64,000 bases of DNA from Malaya genurostris (Eukaryota; Arthropoda; Insecta; Diptera; Culicidae), in the NCBI RefSeq assembly GCF_030247185.1, contig NC_080571.1:343113379-343177378 (forward strand), in the 5' to 3' direction. This document shows positions 1-11,472 of the stretch, one piece after another; positions within the stretch are counted from its first letter, which is position 1, and each line of letters starts with the position of its first letter. The notes beneath the pieces were generated by a model, which did not search any database, was not told the origin of the DNA, and saw nothing but the letters and a program-made list of their open reading frames with translations. The translations under genes and the position numbers were made by a program.

Positions 1-222
1 CATCCACCGTATTCTCCAGATTTGGCCCCCAGTGACTTTTTCCTGTTCTCAGACCTCAAGAGAATGCTCGCTGGTAAAAAATTCAGAAGCAATGAAGAGG
101 TAATCGCTGAAACTGAGGCCTATTTTGAGGCAAAGGACAAATCGTACTACAAAAATGGTATCGAAAAGTTGGAAGATCGCTATAATCGCTGTATCGCCTC
201 TGATGGCAATTATGTTGAATAA
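1..222 (+). pseudogene. mariner transposase, C-terminal fragment
   Basis: Reading from base 1 in frame gives HPPYSPDLAPSDFFLF and continues to a TAA stop at 220-222. YSPDLAPSD is the mariner block that carries the third catalytic aspartate (the D of PSD) of the D,D34D triad; the first two acidic residues lie outside the window. The tail ends GIEKLEDRYNRCIASDGNYVE, a normal mariner C-terminus. It differs at about two residues over the shared C-terminal stretch from the copy at 39.3 kb. Visible coding sequence is uninterrupted, but whether the complete element is intact cannot be judged. Confidence 0.88.
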
Positions 223-288
223 TAAAAACGAATTTTGACAAAAAATGTGTGTTTCTATTAAACGATACGAACTTTTCAGCCGAACTGT
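1..288 (+). mobile_element. 3' end of a mariner element, cut by the window edge
   Basis: The window opens inside a mariner. The coding part is followed by a short 3' untranslated stretch and a terminal inverted repeat whose last bases read ACTTTTCAGCCGAACTGT, immediately followed by TA at 289-290, the expected mariner target dinucleotide. The same TIR and nearly the same C-terminal protein occur in the full-length copy at 39211-40505, so both belong to one subfamily. Confidence 0.9.
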
Positions 289-297
289 TATATGACG

Positions 298-1250
298 ATT
301 TGAAAATTTTGACACTCATCGCCTTGTAACTGCGGAACCGAAAGTCGGATTCAGATGAAATTTCACAGTAGCTTTAAAGATAATATGAGCTTCAATTCAA
401 ATCAAGATTTGTGGAAATCGGTTCAAGCATCGGAGAGAAATCGAAGTGAGTTCTATTTTTGGAGTTTTTCTTCACCAATTTCGGTGCTTCCGGAACAGGA
501 AAAGCGGGGACCAGTAGTGCCGAATTAAGTTTTTATGCCCACAAACTAATAAGCTCTGTAAGCTAGAAGAATTTATCAGACAGTTTTATCGGATTTGTAC
601 CTGCTGTTGACCATTGTTTGTGAAAAAATACTAATGAAATTGGTAATTTTCCACTTATCTCTCTTTAGTTCCGATGGAAGTCGAATCCGGAAGATGTTCT
701 ACAATTTTTAGGAAAATATAAGACCTCTCTTTTGAATATTAATTTGTGAAAACCGTTTGAGTGGTTTTAGAGGTAATTGAGTGCACACTTTTTCTCTAAT
801 TTTCACATATTACCATGTAACTCCGGAACCGAAAGTCGCATCCAAATAAAATTCAGTTGCAGGCTATGGCACTATTAGACTTTTCATTTGAATCTAAGTT
901 TGTGAAAATCGGTTCAACCATCTTTGAAAAATGTGAGAGCATATTTATTCCATTTTTTTGGTACATATAATTCTATATCTCCGGAACCGGAAGTCGGATC
1001 GGGATAAAATTGAATAGCAGGCTATGGGACCATGAGACCTTTCATTTGAATCTTAGTTTGGGAAAATCGGTTTTAGCCATCTCCGAGAAAAGTGAGTGCA
1101 TATTTTTGTTACATACATACACACAGAGAGAGAGAGAGAGATATTTGCTCAGTTCGTCGAGCTGAGTCGAATGGTATATGACATTTGGCCGGGCTCCGGG
1201 CCTCGGTTCAAAAGTGATTGAAAGCCTTTCTATACTATAAAGGCAACAAT
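298..1250. repeat. CCGGAA-rich non-coding interspersed repeat, internally tandem
   Basis: Three diverged units of the phrase 'taactccggaaccgaaagtcgg...ttcatttgaatctaagtttg...aatcggtt...cc atc' recur near 330, 820 and 965. The stretch ends with a short GA run (about 1122-1141), the phrase TCAGTTCGTCGAGCTGAGTC, GGCCGGGCTCCGGGCC and 'ctatactataaaggcaa'. The same closing phrases recur, in either orientation, near 9.6, 16.65, 19.2 and 48.9 kb. No coding potential is visible. It may be a tail of a non-LTR or SINE-like family; the class is not certain. Confidence 0.6.
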
Positions 1251-1261
1251 GAAAACTGAAA

Positions 1262-2028
1262 GTGGGAACAATTAATTTATGTTTATTTTGTTGTTGATAT
1301 TTCAGTTATCATGACTGGTTTACATTTCATCAATTGTCTTGAACCAATTCGAATGATTATAATCACACTTGAAGGCCGCTCTCTCATTCAATTTTAAGAG
1401 ATATTTTGTTACTTCAAGAGATAAACTGACGGTGATTAAACTGACTTCGATAGAAACAGAAACGAATGAAAGACAGAATGGTGCCCATTCGCTGTGAATA
1501 CGAAGATTGTGTGTTAGAATGTGAAGTTTGCAGCAGTAGAGTGATCGTCAGTCAATCGTCATCGTCAATTGAATTGAATGAGGTTTTACAGCACTGGTTG
1601 TCATATAATATTGCTGTCCAGAAAACTGGCTGTTTGACGGTTTTTACGTTGATGGCAGTTGATTTGGCCACGGTTGCTGCGAGAGTAGATCGAATTGTCG
1701 TGATGTGCGAGCGAAATTTCATCGCTACCAGAGCAAAGGTCAAAATCGAACAGTCGGTTTCTTCAAAGTAAAGGGTGTGCAAGTTTAAATTTTTAATACA
1801 GGATGAAAACCTACGGTAAGTTAAAAGTACCCATTTTTAATAGTACACTGAAGTCTCTTTTTACGCGTAACTTCGGAAATTCGCGTAAAAACAACGTAAA
1901 ACTTGTTTTTTTTTATGCCAGAACATTTTTTGGAAAAAAAAATCGATTTTGGAACTTAGATTTTGAGAATACCGAGATCGATTTTTTTTTGATGCTGAAT
2001 GCTTAAGAAAAACATGAAAAGTAGAGAT
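1262..2028. other. AT-rich sequence without recognised features
   Basis: Short open frames exist on both strands but show no family motif. The phrase 'ctctttttacgcgtaacttcgg' near 1855 resembles the 'ctctgtttacgtaac' terminus of the element at 55685, so a relic of that family may be present. Confidence 0.35.
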
Positions 2029-2994
2029 GGGACTGGGACTGGGACTGGGACTGGGACTGGGACTGGGACTGGGACTGGGACTGGGACTGGGACTGGGACT
2101 GGGACTGGGACTGGGACTGGGACTGGGACTGGGACTGGGACTGGGACTGGGACTGGGACTGGGACTGGGACTGGGACTGGGACTGGGACTGGGACTGGGA
2201 CTGGGACTGGGACTGGGACTGGGACTGGGACTGGGACTGGGACTGGGACTGGGACTGGGACTGGGACTGGGACTGGGACTGGGACTGGGACTGGGACTGG
2301 GACTGGGACTGGGACTGGGACTGGGACTGGGACTGGGACTGGGACTGGGACTGGGACTGGGACTGGGACTGGGACTGGGACTGGGACTGGGACTGGGACT
2401 GGGACTGGGACTGGGACTGGGACTGGGACTGGGACTGGGACTGGGACTGGGACTGGGACTGGGACTGGGACTGGGACTGGGACTGGGACTGGGACTGGGA
2501 CTGGGACTGGGACTGGGACTGGGACTGGGACTGGGACTGGGACTGGGACTGGGACTGGGACTGGGACTGGGACTGGGACTGGGACTGGGACTGGGACTGG
2601 GACTGGGACTGGGACTGGGACTGGGACTGGGACTGGGACTGGGACTGGGACTGGGACTGGGACTGGGACTGGGACTGGGACTGGGACTGGGACTGGGACT
2701 GGGACTGGGACTGGGACTGGGACTGGGACTGGGACTGGGACTGGGACTGGGACTGGGACTGGGACTGGGACTGGGACTGGGACTGGGACTGGGACTGGGA
2801 CTGGGACTGGGACTGGGACTGGGACTGGGACTGGGACTGGGACTGGGACTGGGACTGGGACTGGGACTGGGACTGGGACTGGGACTGGGACTGGGACTGG
2901 GACTGGGACTGGGACTGGGACTGGGACTGGGACTGGGACTGGGACTGGGACTGGGACTGGGACTGGGACTGGGACTGGGACTGGGACTGGGACT
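2029..2994 (+). repeat. perfect GGGACT hexanucleotide array, 161 units
   Basis: GGGACT repeats without a single interruption for 966 bp, exactly 161 units, bounded by 'agagat' before and 'gggaatatat' after. On the plus strand it is a run of GGG tracts separated by three-base ACT loops, which fits the canonical G-quadruplex pattern. Because the unit is six bases, frames stay open through it and give artificial Gly-Thr and Gly-Leu dipeptide ORFs; these are not genes. Array length may reflect assembly or read-consensus choices as well as biology. Confidence 0.98.
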
Positions 2995-3159
2995 GGGAAT
3001 ATATATTTAATTTATATTGAACTCCCCTTTTTTAGTGCAGTAAATAATGAATAGATTTTGTTTCATTTTTGCTCAATTCCAATACGATTTTAAGGCAATT
3101 TCATAATTCGGTCAGCGAAAACACTTTCGAAGGAAATGACCCTGACTTTGTTCCCTTTG

Positions 3160-3960
3160 ATGCTTTTTAATTTGTAAAAGCGTGTGAGTAATGTCACAGA
3201 CAAAACTGGAGGATGTGAAAACGAATAAAATTGATAATCTTTCGTATTGGTTGATCGTGTAAATTTCGTAACTTTTACTGCTTCGCTTTCAGAATTGTAA
3301 CGGTGCAATTGCACTAAAGATTCACTTGTTGGCGGCAAATGTTTTCTACCACACATTCAAATAACGCGAAACAAATGAGAGTGAAATGAGAGAAAATAGT
3401 AACATACAGAATTTTTATGTCGATTATTTAATTTTTGAGTAGCATATTTCAATGAAAGAAACTATTAAAACGTTGCACGGAACTCATTTCTGGCATTCAA
3501 AAGGGTATTTAAATTGAACACTTTTCTCGAACGCAAACTTTATTCGCACTCGTTGGATCGAATATCGCACAGCGAAAAGTGTACAAAAGTAATCATATAA
3601 TCAACAATCTCGATAATTATTCTAGATTTGCACTTAAATGATGCTTTGTTTCCTTCGATTTGCAAAGAAGCAATCGTTATAATTCTTTAGATAACATTTG
3701 GAGCCATTAGAAGGGCTGATTTTGCACAATGTTCCCCATCGTTGTCCACTTTTCGTTTCGACCAGCAGCAAGATGACGCAATCGAACTTTTTTGGCTCAG
3801 CGAACGTCCCACAATTGATTCTACACTGAACTTATCAAAAGATACTGGAACTGAGCTCTGGACTCTTTATTCTCAGAGAGTGAATTTTAAAAATGGCGCT
3901 CCATAGTAAAGTAAGTCGTATTTACGACAAAAGTTTGAGAAAACTTTTTCGTTGGAGTTA
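3160..3960 (+). repeat. non-coding interspersed repeat (family C)
   Basis: It begins 'aatgtcacagacaaaactgg' and contains 'ttctttagataacatttgga' followed by 'gaccagcagcaagatgacgc', and ends near 'gtaaagtaagtcgtatttac'. The same ordered phrases occur at 26314-26960, and pieces occur at 35183-35230, 37230-37520 and 53215-53250. No reading frame is conserved among the copies. Boundaries are approximate. Confidence 0.5.
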
Positions 3961-6780
3961 TTTACATTCTATTTCAACTAGAAATAATTATGTTGTAAGG
4001 ACCATTTTCCAGATAATGAGAATATTGTGGAAAGGTTTAAATTGTCTTCACAAGTTTTACCAGAAATTCGATCTTGGGCATCCTTTCGCTGTTGTAAATT
4101 TAATCTGCGGCCTGTTTTTTTCGTTTGATGGATTTCCTATTCCTGTCCCAACGATTGAAGAGGATATTTATTAAAAAGGGTTCAAAACCGAATCGATACT
4201 GAAACTGAACCAACAACCGTTTTGGAATGGTGATTGCAATCCACGAAAAAAAAATAATTCGCACCGACACTAATGAATCTGTCACTAACGGCTGGAAGAG
4301 GTTAAACGTGTGACAGACCATTTATTGGCACCGTTCGCTTGCTGACGATAATCGATATGTCACGTTAGTATGAGAGTCTATCGAATCGCAAGATTTTCCA
4401 TTTCCGAACTCTTGTATCACCGTCAGTTATATCGGTAACCAAAAATCATGTCCTGGCATCGAACGAGCCAAAATCTGCTAAAAACCGAACGCATGGTGTT
4501 TGATATTTTCGGGCCTGTGTGCCCACCCACCGTCTTCATTTTCTTCCGAGGGTTGTGGAATATTGATTGCATCGTTGGCTGTTATCGACTTTCGCCAATA
4601 AATGGGATTAAAGTTGAACTGGGAAAAGGCTCTGAGCTCTTCGGCTATTTTTCATCCACCTCCACCTCACCATCCTTTCGGATAGGCGTGAGAAATGAAC
4701 CACATCCTATCGGAGGACTGGGTAGTTTTTGTTCTTCATTGCTGTTTTGCCTCTTCTCTCCGCTCTTTTCCCCCTGCTGGGCCAGGGGAATTCAATTGAT
4801 GCGAAACCCGTCCATATTGATGAGATTTACCGCAATCGTGTGAATGGGAACTTTCGATGGAAACGTGCGAGCATAATCATATTTCACGCAAATTTGAACG
4901 CAAGATGAGGTCCTGACGGGCCCGGTTACTTCCTTCGTCTGGAGTAAAACGGATTCGATTGCCGTGGAAAGATTTTCAATTAAATCTATAACTGAGTCAA
5001 CCCTTCTTTGATGACAAGTTAAATATCTACCTAATAATAATTTCAATGAGGTGTCGATTCTATCTTTCCTTCCCCCCATCTAGTGCCACCACCCACCTGA
5101 TACAGTAACTTCCACCCTGATGGGTTCTAATTTTCCCATCTCGATACGTGCTTGGTTTGGTTTCCTTCTCGACTCCAGTAGATTCGGGATGCCGACGTTA
5201 GATAATTTAACGTTTGTCAGCACCTTTCTAATTTTATGACTGCTCACGTTTTCCCACATTCCGCAATTAAGGCAAGAAGAACACATCAATCGGCAAGGAG
5301 CGGCACACCGCAACTTGTTCATCAGATAAACCGAGCTACATTCTGGATCAAAGCACTTGGCAGCTCCACTTCACTCCCACACACACACACACGCACACAC
5401 ACACAAACCCAGCATCCCATCATTGCCTGATTGTTTCTACGTTAGCTCTATTGTTCTTTCGAAACATTCTCGCTCCGATGATTTATATTCCAACTGTGAG
5501 AGGCGATGTACATACAAATTTTGATGGGGAAACCTTTTTCCTTTTCATTGTTCGTTAAGATGCTTCCCTACTCCCCTCCACAAAAAAAAAACAATCGAGA
5601 TAGAGATCCTTTCCCGAGTGCGATCAAAAACACAGCGGAGAATAGTGAACACGACAGACGGGCGAGCAATTCGGAAAACCTGTCTCAATTAATCATCTGT
5701 GAATGGAGGAACCAAGAAGACAAGCCTTCTTATCTTGATCCTTATCTCATGACACTTGTGCGGTAAATAGTTATGGGCTAAAAGTTAATTTGAGTGAGAT
5801 GGCTGTTTTTTTTCAGCACGTAAATATTGTCCGGTTGATGTTAGAATACGAAGAAGGCTATCAAGTGGTTTTTTTTTCTTGAGTTAGGCTCTATGGCGGG
5901 AGAAAATGAGCTGACACACATCACACTTTCGAAATACCAGAGTGTCAAAAAGTTTTCCCCACAGTTTTGCTTCGCTAAACCACTGGCGAGTCGAAGGCGA
6001 AACGTGAAGGAAATGAAAATAAATATATGCCCGCCATCTCCGGGAAATTCGGGCGGAGCAAAAAAAAAAAAAGAGCATCACTTAAGGACATCACATAAAC
6101 TGTCAATAATCAAAATAATATGTCAAACAATAAATTAATAGTTTTCTCGGTAGCCGGCTGCCCAGATCAACCAATATATCCAATTAATAATTTTAATAAA
6201 TAATTAAAATAATAAATCGGAACTAATGAGGAATCAAGACGCGCGTGAAATCTGTTAAACTTTATTTGGTGATTTAAAATGATTTTATAACAACTGTTTA
6301 GAATATGACAATGCAATGAATCAACTATTTTGTCTAAATCCTATTCACTCGTTTAATTTGTATAACGTAATTTCATTAATAAAATATAGGGAAGATTTTA
6401 TTCTTTACGCGACAGTATTGCAAATTTATCTTCAGTTTCCTCTAATAGGAGCTGTGAATCAAGACTTCCCGGGACTTCAACAAGTGTTGGACTAACATCC
6501 CTTCTCAATCCTTAGACGATCTACGTTCGGGGCTGGCCGGCGCCGGTACTGATCAATAAATTCTGGGATTACCAGAAGATGTACATTGAAAGATGATTTA
6601 CCAATCCCAGCTCGGATAATCTAGAAACTCCCTGTACAATTACAGCTAATCCCGATCAGGAACGGAGTAGCAACCAGAGCGACATGCTTCATTCATTTTC
6701 CAACCCAAGGCCAGGAAAGAAATACGCCCATCCAATCTTGCCAGAATGACTATTGGACTGTACTCCTGAACTCGACATTA
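3961..6780. other. long stretch without recognised genes
   Basis: Several open frames of 60-130 codons are present (for example 4448-4843 plus) but have no motif and no conserved second copy in the window. A CA dinucleotide run lies at about 5379-5405. GC is somewhat higher near 4.4-5.4 kb than in the flanks, so this could be an intron or low-copy intergenic DNA; no splice-bounded exon can be supported. Confidence 0.35.
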
Positions 6781-6789
6781 CGGAAACAT

Positions 6790-6915
6790 CGGAACAGCAA
6801 AATAATGCAAATTTCCACAACAATAATAACAGGAACAAATATTACAATATTAGCAGTAGAAACAACAACTGGAAACACAACAATAGCAACAACAAAAATA
6901 GTACAACAACGTGCA
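6790..6915 (+). repeat. AAC/CAA-rich imperfect simple repeat
   Basis: A stretch dominated by 'aacaac', 'caataa' and 'aacaaa' phrases lies just upstream of a DD37E transposase relic. It looks like degenerate microsatellite rather than coding sequence. Confidence 0.55.
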
Positions 6916-6984
6916 CTTGAACAGCAATGAAGTTCTATTCAATTAGAATCCGGAATCACTTATTGTATTGCAGCGGCACGGAAA

Positions 6985-7440
6985 GTGACAAGGATGCCTC
7001 CTCATCGACGATGAAACCTACGTCAAAAGGATTTTGGACAGCTTCCTGGCCGAAAATTGTATATGGCGACGGCACGAGGAGATGTTTCTGCGAAGTTTAA
7101 GTTCGCTTTGATGTACAAATTTGCCAAAAACTGATGATTTGGCAAGGAATATGCAACTGCGGAGCAAAGACCAAAGTGTTCGTGACGAATAAGACGATGG
7201 ATTCGAAGCTGTACTAGGAAGAATGCCTTGCCAGATTTGCAGTTCCGGCCCATCAAGAGATTTCGGGCAATAATGAAGCGGAATCTTAAGAAAAGTGGAA
7301 AAAAGGCTTTGGACGCGACTCAGAAGACTAAAATGTGGAACAAATGTTGGAAGTTGACTCCGGAGGTATGCTACGTTTGATGGGAGGAATCAAGAAAAAA
7401 GTGCGAATTTTCATTGAAAGCGGAGAAAATTGATTTGTAT
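6985..7440 (+). pseudogene. DD37E (IS630-Tc1-mariner) transposase relic
   Basis: Three-frame reading shows a ruined transposase in the correct order. LLIDDETYVKR near 6993 carries the first catalytic Asp. IWQGICNCGAKTKVFVTNKTMDSKLY followed by a stop and EECL lies near 7137-7230. MKRNLKKSGKKALDATQKTKMW near 7272 and GGIKKKVRIF near 7382 form the C-terminal part. These match the middle and end of the better-preserved DD37E copies at 36.3, 48.0 and 59 kb. The segment carrying the second Asp and the catalytic Glu (between CPDL and RPIE) is deleted, and several frameshifts and stops are present. Confidence 0.75.
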
Positions 7441-7600
7441 TAATATTTTTTCCTTAAAGTACAGTGATATACTTTTGTTTTGATGTATTACGCTTATTTG
7501 CCCGTAAATTCGTTACCGAGATACAGATAATTTTATTATTCCGGATTCTAAATGGGCATAGCTTTAGTAATAATAGCATCCACTACAATAACAATAAGAT

Positions 7601-7708
7601 CATTTAGGGGTTAGCCAAATTTTTTGCTAGGGCACATAACCGTTTTTTAATTTTTTTTTACGTTTCGTCCAATGTGCCCTAGCACAAAATTTGGCTAACC
7701 TCTAAATG
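7601..7708. mobile_element. palindromic mini-element (MITE-like)
   Basis: Arms of 37 bp are inverted complements with two mismatches: 'catttaggggttagccaaat...' at 7601-7637 and the complement ending '...ttggctaacctctaaatg' at 7708. They are separated by about 34 bp of T-rich loop. No target duplication can be defined confidently. Confidence 0.65.
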
Positions 7709-7794
7709 AACAAACCTGCATCGGCCAGGATAAAAAATCGAAAACACGTTTTCGTTCGGCACGTCAGTAAAGAATAAATAACTGCTAAAGAACA

Positions 7795-8804
7795 CACGTT
7801 CTGAAAAGTCCCCGGCTTAAACAAAGAGAAAACGATTTTTTTTGGTTCCAAATTAACTTCATTCATCAACGTAATCTCCATCACGAGCAACGCAGGCAAA
7901 TATTCATTTCAATTCCTTTTAGCTTCTCACTCAAAATAGGTCTCAGTTTCAGCGATAACCGCTTCATTCGTGCGAAACAGCCATTAGTCGCTGGGAGCCA
8001 AATCTGGCGAATACGGTGAATGTGGGATGATTTTGAAGTTCAAATTCATGTACGAATTTGAAAAAAAATTGTCTTGATGAAACAATTTTTTTTGCTTTGC
8101 CATATGCGGTCGTTTCTTTATAAATTCAGCCTTCAAATGCTCCAATAATGCTATATAATATTCACTGTTAACGGTATTCATTTTCTCAAGATAGTCGATA
8201 AATATTACACCACGCACATCTCCCAATATCGAAGCCTTAACCTTCCCAGCCGACTGTTGTGCTTCACTTAGATGACGATAGTTTTGATTCCGCAGTGAAG
8301 TGATGAGTCCATGTTTCATCCATTGTCACATATCGACGCAAAAATTCCGATTTGTTACGTTTAAACATGGCCAAACACTGCTCTGAATCACCAGCACGCA
8401 CACGTAACGCAGTACCCACTTTGAACAGAGCTTTCTCATAGTCAAATGCTTATGAAGTATAAAGCCAACACGTTCTTTTGATACCTTTACGATGTCAGCT
8501 AACCCACGGAAATTCACTTTTCGATCACTCAAAACGGGTTTGTGGATTTTGTTATGTTTTCTGGAGTTACCGCCTCATTTGGACGTCCACTGCATTCATA
8601 ATTATCGGTGTCTCTACGAACACATTTGAAATCAGCAAACCAGCGTTTTATTGTTGTTTCTGATGAAGCGGAATCTTGATAACACTTTTCTAGCCATTGT
8701 TTTTTTTCCATCAAGAAGCGGTGTAAAATTAAAACACGAAATTGTTTTTGATCCACTATTCTGAAAATAACAGAAGTACCGTTATTCTCAACACAATAAC
8801 ACAT
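7795..8804 (-). pseudogene. diverged mariner transposase relic
   Basis: Read on the minus strand, successive fragments give a mariner in order. FRVLILHRFLMEKKQWLEKCY...TTIKRWFADFK...CSGRPNEAV is the N-terminal HTH part. KVSKERVGFILHKHLTMRKLCSKWV is the second helical part. SAGKVKASILGDVRGVIFIDYLEK, FHQDN (second catalytic Asp) and HSPYSPDLAPSD (third Asp) follow. A stop follows PSD directly and the next dozen or so codons are missing, then EAVIAETETYFE and a remnant of the DGDYV tail follow. The MDETW block is disrupted near 8320. It is related to, but clearly older than, the copy at 39.2 kb. Its termini are not resolved. Confidence 0.85.
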
Positions 8805-8869
8805 GGATCAATAAGTCCCGAGACTAACGATGGAAACAACATTGTTTATGCAAAATTTTTTTTTTTTTT

Positions 8870-9305
8870 TATTCAATATTATAATATAATTTTAAGGCAC
8901 ACTGCTTAAGCTCTAAGATGCCAAGGATATTTACTAATCTTAATTACGACTATATTAAAACTAGAATAGTATCACTATGTAATGCCGGTGAATTGAATAT
9001 TGCATGAGGGTCTTCCATATGGCGTTTGCAAATATCCATGTTGGCCGCATCCTTCGGTCCGTGTGGGTCCGCGGGAAACACCCCCAGGCTACGAAGGCCT
9101 GGCGGGTGGCCCGCATGCTGGTTTTCGACTGGAGCGGTCTTCCCTGGACGATGATGGTGATGTTACGGAAGAGATGAAGAAAAAAAAAAGTAAAAAAGTA
9201 AATATTGTGGAAACCGGGTAAAACAGGGGATGTGGGGACAAAATGTCTGAAAACGATAGAGATCTAATTAGTTGCCATCGAGATGGTGAAATTTTTAGAA
9301 ATGTT
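8870..9305 (+). repeat. interspersed repeat (family B), copy 1
   Basis: It shares ordered phrases with 56938-57310 and 63122-63345: 'aaggcacactgcttaagctc', 'atgccaaggatatttactaa', 'cacccccaggctacgaaggc', 'gactggagcggtct', 'gatggtgatgttacggaaga' and 'agatctaattagttgccatc'. A short frame (GYEGLAGGP...RLERSSLDDDGDVTEE) is recognisable in all three, which suggests decayed coding sequence of an unidentified retroelement. Confidence 0.6.
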
Positions 9306-9559
9306 TTTCACCCACTTAACCAGGGATTATTTCAACACGCTTTGGTCAATTCTGCCATAAGTATACTTCACAAAGCTTTAATGCTCGAACTGCACAGAAT
9401 GCACTTTTGTGGTTTCAAAGTTTTTAATATTTCCGCGTGCAAACAAACTCGACGGTGAGCATGCTGTGTTATAGTGTTGATAATACCAGCTCAATTTTTT
9501 CGACTGGACCAGAAAGTACGTCCAGCTTGGTTGGTTTTCTGTTCGTGCGAATTCGTGAT

Positions 9560-9752
9560 GGTCGAGGGCCGGAGGGCCGAGTGTCACATACCATTGGACT
9601 CAGTTCGTCGAGTACGCAAAATCTATACAAAGTTACTGAATTTTATTCGAAACGGACTTCCGGTTCCGGATTTACAGGGTGATATGTGCAAAAAATATGA
9701 AAATAAGGGCACTTTACTTTTCTCAGAGGCTACTAAACCGATTCTCACAAAC
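9560..9752 (+). repeat. CCGGAA-family fragment
   Basis: It contains 'gggccggagggccgagtgtc', 'actcagttcgtcgag' and 'acttccggttccggatttac', as in the repeats at 16.6 and 48.8 kb. It ends at the Harbinger-like element that starts at 9756. Confidence 0.55.
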
Positions 9753-9755
9753 TTA

Positions 9756-10707
9756 GAGTGAAGCCAGAGTGGGCGCGACAGGTGACGCGTAGCGAATATT
9801 AAAGGATCGCGCGACCGAATTTCGTTCACTTAAAAAATAAACTTGCATGTCATAGTAAATACGATGCGTTGCGTAGCGACGAGCGATTTTCAGCGCGACA
9901 AGCGACCAAGCACCACGTGCACAGTTTTTCACGCGATTTACGAGCAAACAGAGGTTGAATTGATTTTTGTCATGACGGAACAAAATAATTCGATTGATGT
10001 TAAAGCGCTAATCGGTGCTATTTTTATACGAAATGCGCTCTGGTATCAACAATCTCGTAATTACCGGAACCGGGTTATTGTGAACAAGTACTGGAAAGTA
10101 GTTTCGGAAATATTAGGAACCACTGGTTAGTATAGTCAATGAAATTGCTTAAATTTTTTCGGTTACCTCGAGTTATATTGATGAAAAAAGACGGATCAAA
10201 AATGTTCAGCATACATTTTTTCTCAAATTTTCTGACGAAAATTTGAAGAGAAAATGGAAAAATCTTCGCGATACTTTTGGTCGAGAGCTGCGTGTTGAAA
10301 CCCAGAACATCGTCTTCTTACCTTAATGTAATTATTAGTTTTTCGCGAGGTTCAATAGGAGTTTTTATGAAATTGGTCCAATTCCTTAAAAGAGCTGTCT
10401 CAACATGTACTAGAACATATTCAAATGTCTCGATGGTTAATCGGGTATAGTCACGAAATTTTTGAGTGTCTTTCTTCTGTTTCGATTAATGGGATAAGTT
10501 CCGAGCTCTTTATGATTTCCGAAGAAATAATTGCGCACGCTCTCGGACATAAAAAACTCTTCGGCCGAATCCATTCTTTTGAAACTTTAACAACGAATGA
10601 AAACGACAATGTTTGTTTACTGCTAGCGCTGTTGAGAATCGCTTTTTCTATGGCTACTATGTTGCATTGGAAAATGTTCACGTTACGCATCGCATCGCTT
10701 GTCGCTC
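9756..10707 (+). mobile_element. PIF/Harbinger-type element E1 carrying a MADF remnant
   Basis: It starts TTA|GAGTGAAGCCAGAGTGG and ends '...cgcatcgcatcgcttgtcgctc' next to TTA. The right TIR lacks the terminal 'tctctggcttcaccc' that its relatives E2 and E3 retain, so this copy is damaged where E2 begins. The three-base TTA flanks, GGGTGAAGCC ends and an internal MADF gene together indicate a PIF/Harbinger element; no DDE nuclease gene is present. Confidence 0.7.
9972..10300 (+). pseudogene. MADF-domain protein remnant
   Basis: The frame beginning MTEQNNSIDVKALIGAIFIRNALWYQQSRNYRNRV continues to VNKYWKVVSEILG and then a stop. It matches the MADF pattern (LI..V..R..LWD...YR.R......W..I...L). 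Further on, another frame gives KRKWKNLRDTFGREL (about 10247-10293), the closing helix of MADF. MADF is a Myb/SANT-like DNA-binding fold that accompanies Harbinger transposases. The domain is broken by the stop after ILGTTG and by frame changes. Confidence 0.75.
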
Positions 10708-10710
10708 TTA

Positions 10711-11463
10711 GGGTGAAGCCAGAGTGGACGTGACACGCGACGCGATTCGTAACGCGAAAGTTTTCCGATGATAGCGAGTGTCAAAGTGATACTAGTAACA
10801 AAACAATATAATTTAGTTATATTCCTATTTAATGAAAAGAAAATTCTGATCAAAATGAATCGAAATCATCTTGACTGAATCCGCTTTTATTTAAGCCATT
10901 TACATGCTGTAGTGTTAATCGCCTGTAGCTGTATCCGAAGTTGTAGCTTTTTTTTGACAATGTTTTTTTTATGCAGTAGTTTCAACTTTCGAAGTTCTAT
11001 TTCCAGAAGTAGTGCCGATTGGAAGCCAGCTTCTTAACATTTTCAACTAAAAATTTATGGAAAATGTATAAACTTTTTCAACGACATAATTCGAAATATT
11101 CCCAAAACTCATTTAATGCACTTTCATTGACTGAACATGCCAGTAATTTCTAATGTTTTCAAATCTCCAACACTTGTGCATCCCGTTAAAACTGCTTCGA
11201 TTAGTGCTTTGATATCAATAAAATTATCTTCTCTCGCCATAACGAAAAATAATTTAGGGAACCTTTGGTCGCTCGTTAATCGCATGAAAAACTGTGCACG
11301 TACTGCTTCGTTGTTTGTCGCACCGAAAATCGCTTGTCACTACGCAACGCCTCGTGTTTACTCATGTAAATTTTTTGCTGTAAACAAATGAATGAAATAC
11401 AGAACTTTAATGATCGCATCGCATCGCTTCGCGTCGCTTGTCGCTTTCTCTCTGGCTTCACCC
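10711..11463 (-). mobile_element. PIF/Harbinger-type element E2 (inverted relative to E1)
   Basis: TIRs read GGGTGAAGCCAGAGTGG at the left and TCTCTCTGGCTTCACCC at the right, flanked by TTA at 10708-10710 and 11464-11466. The interior is partly the reverse complement of E1 and E3: on the minus strand from 11240 it reads MAREDNFIDIKALIEAVL, the start of a MADF domain, after which homology fades. Non-autonomous. Confidence 0.75.
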
Positions 11464-11472
11464 TTACCCTTA

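Noticed and set aside
1999..3054. Open frames of over 320 codons encoding Gly-Thr or Gly-Leu repeats
   Set aside because: They are a mechanical result of the GGGACT hexamer; outside the array there is no coding signal.
4448..4843. 131-codon plus-strand frame
   Set aside because: Hydrophobic low-complexity composition, no motif; consistent with chance in a locally GC-richer region.
7795..8840. Terminal inverted repeats for the diverged mariner (GTCTCGGGACTTATTGATC / GGGGACTTTTCAG)
   Set aside because: The two stretches lie in the same orientation rather than inverted, so they do not define TIRs.
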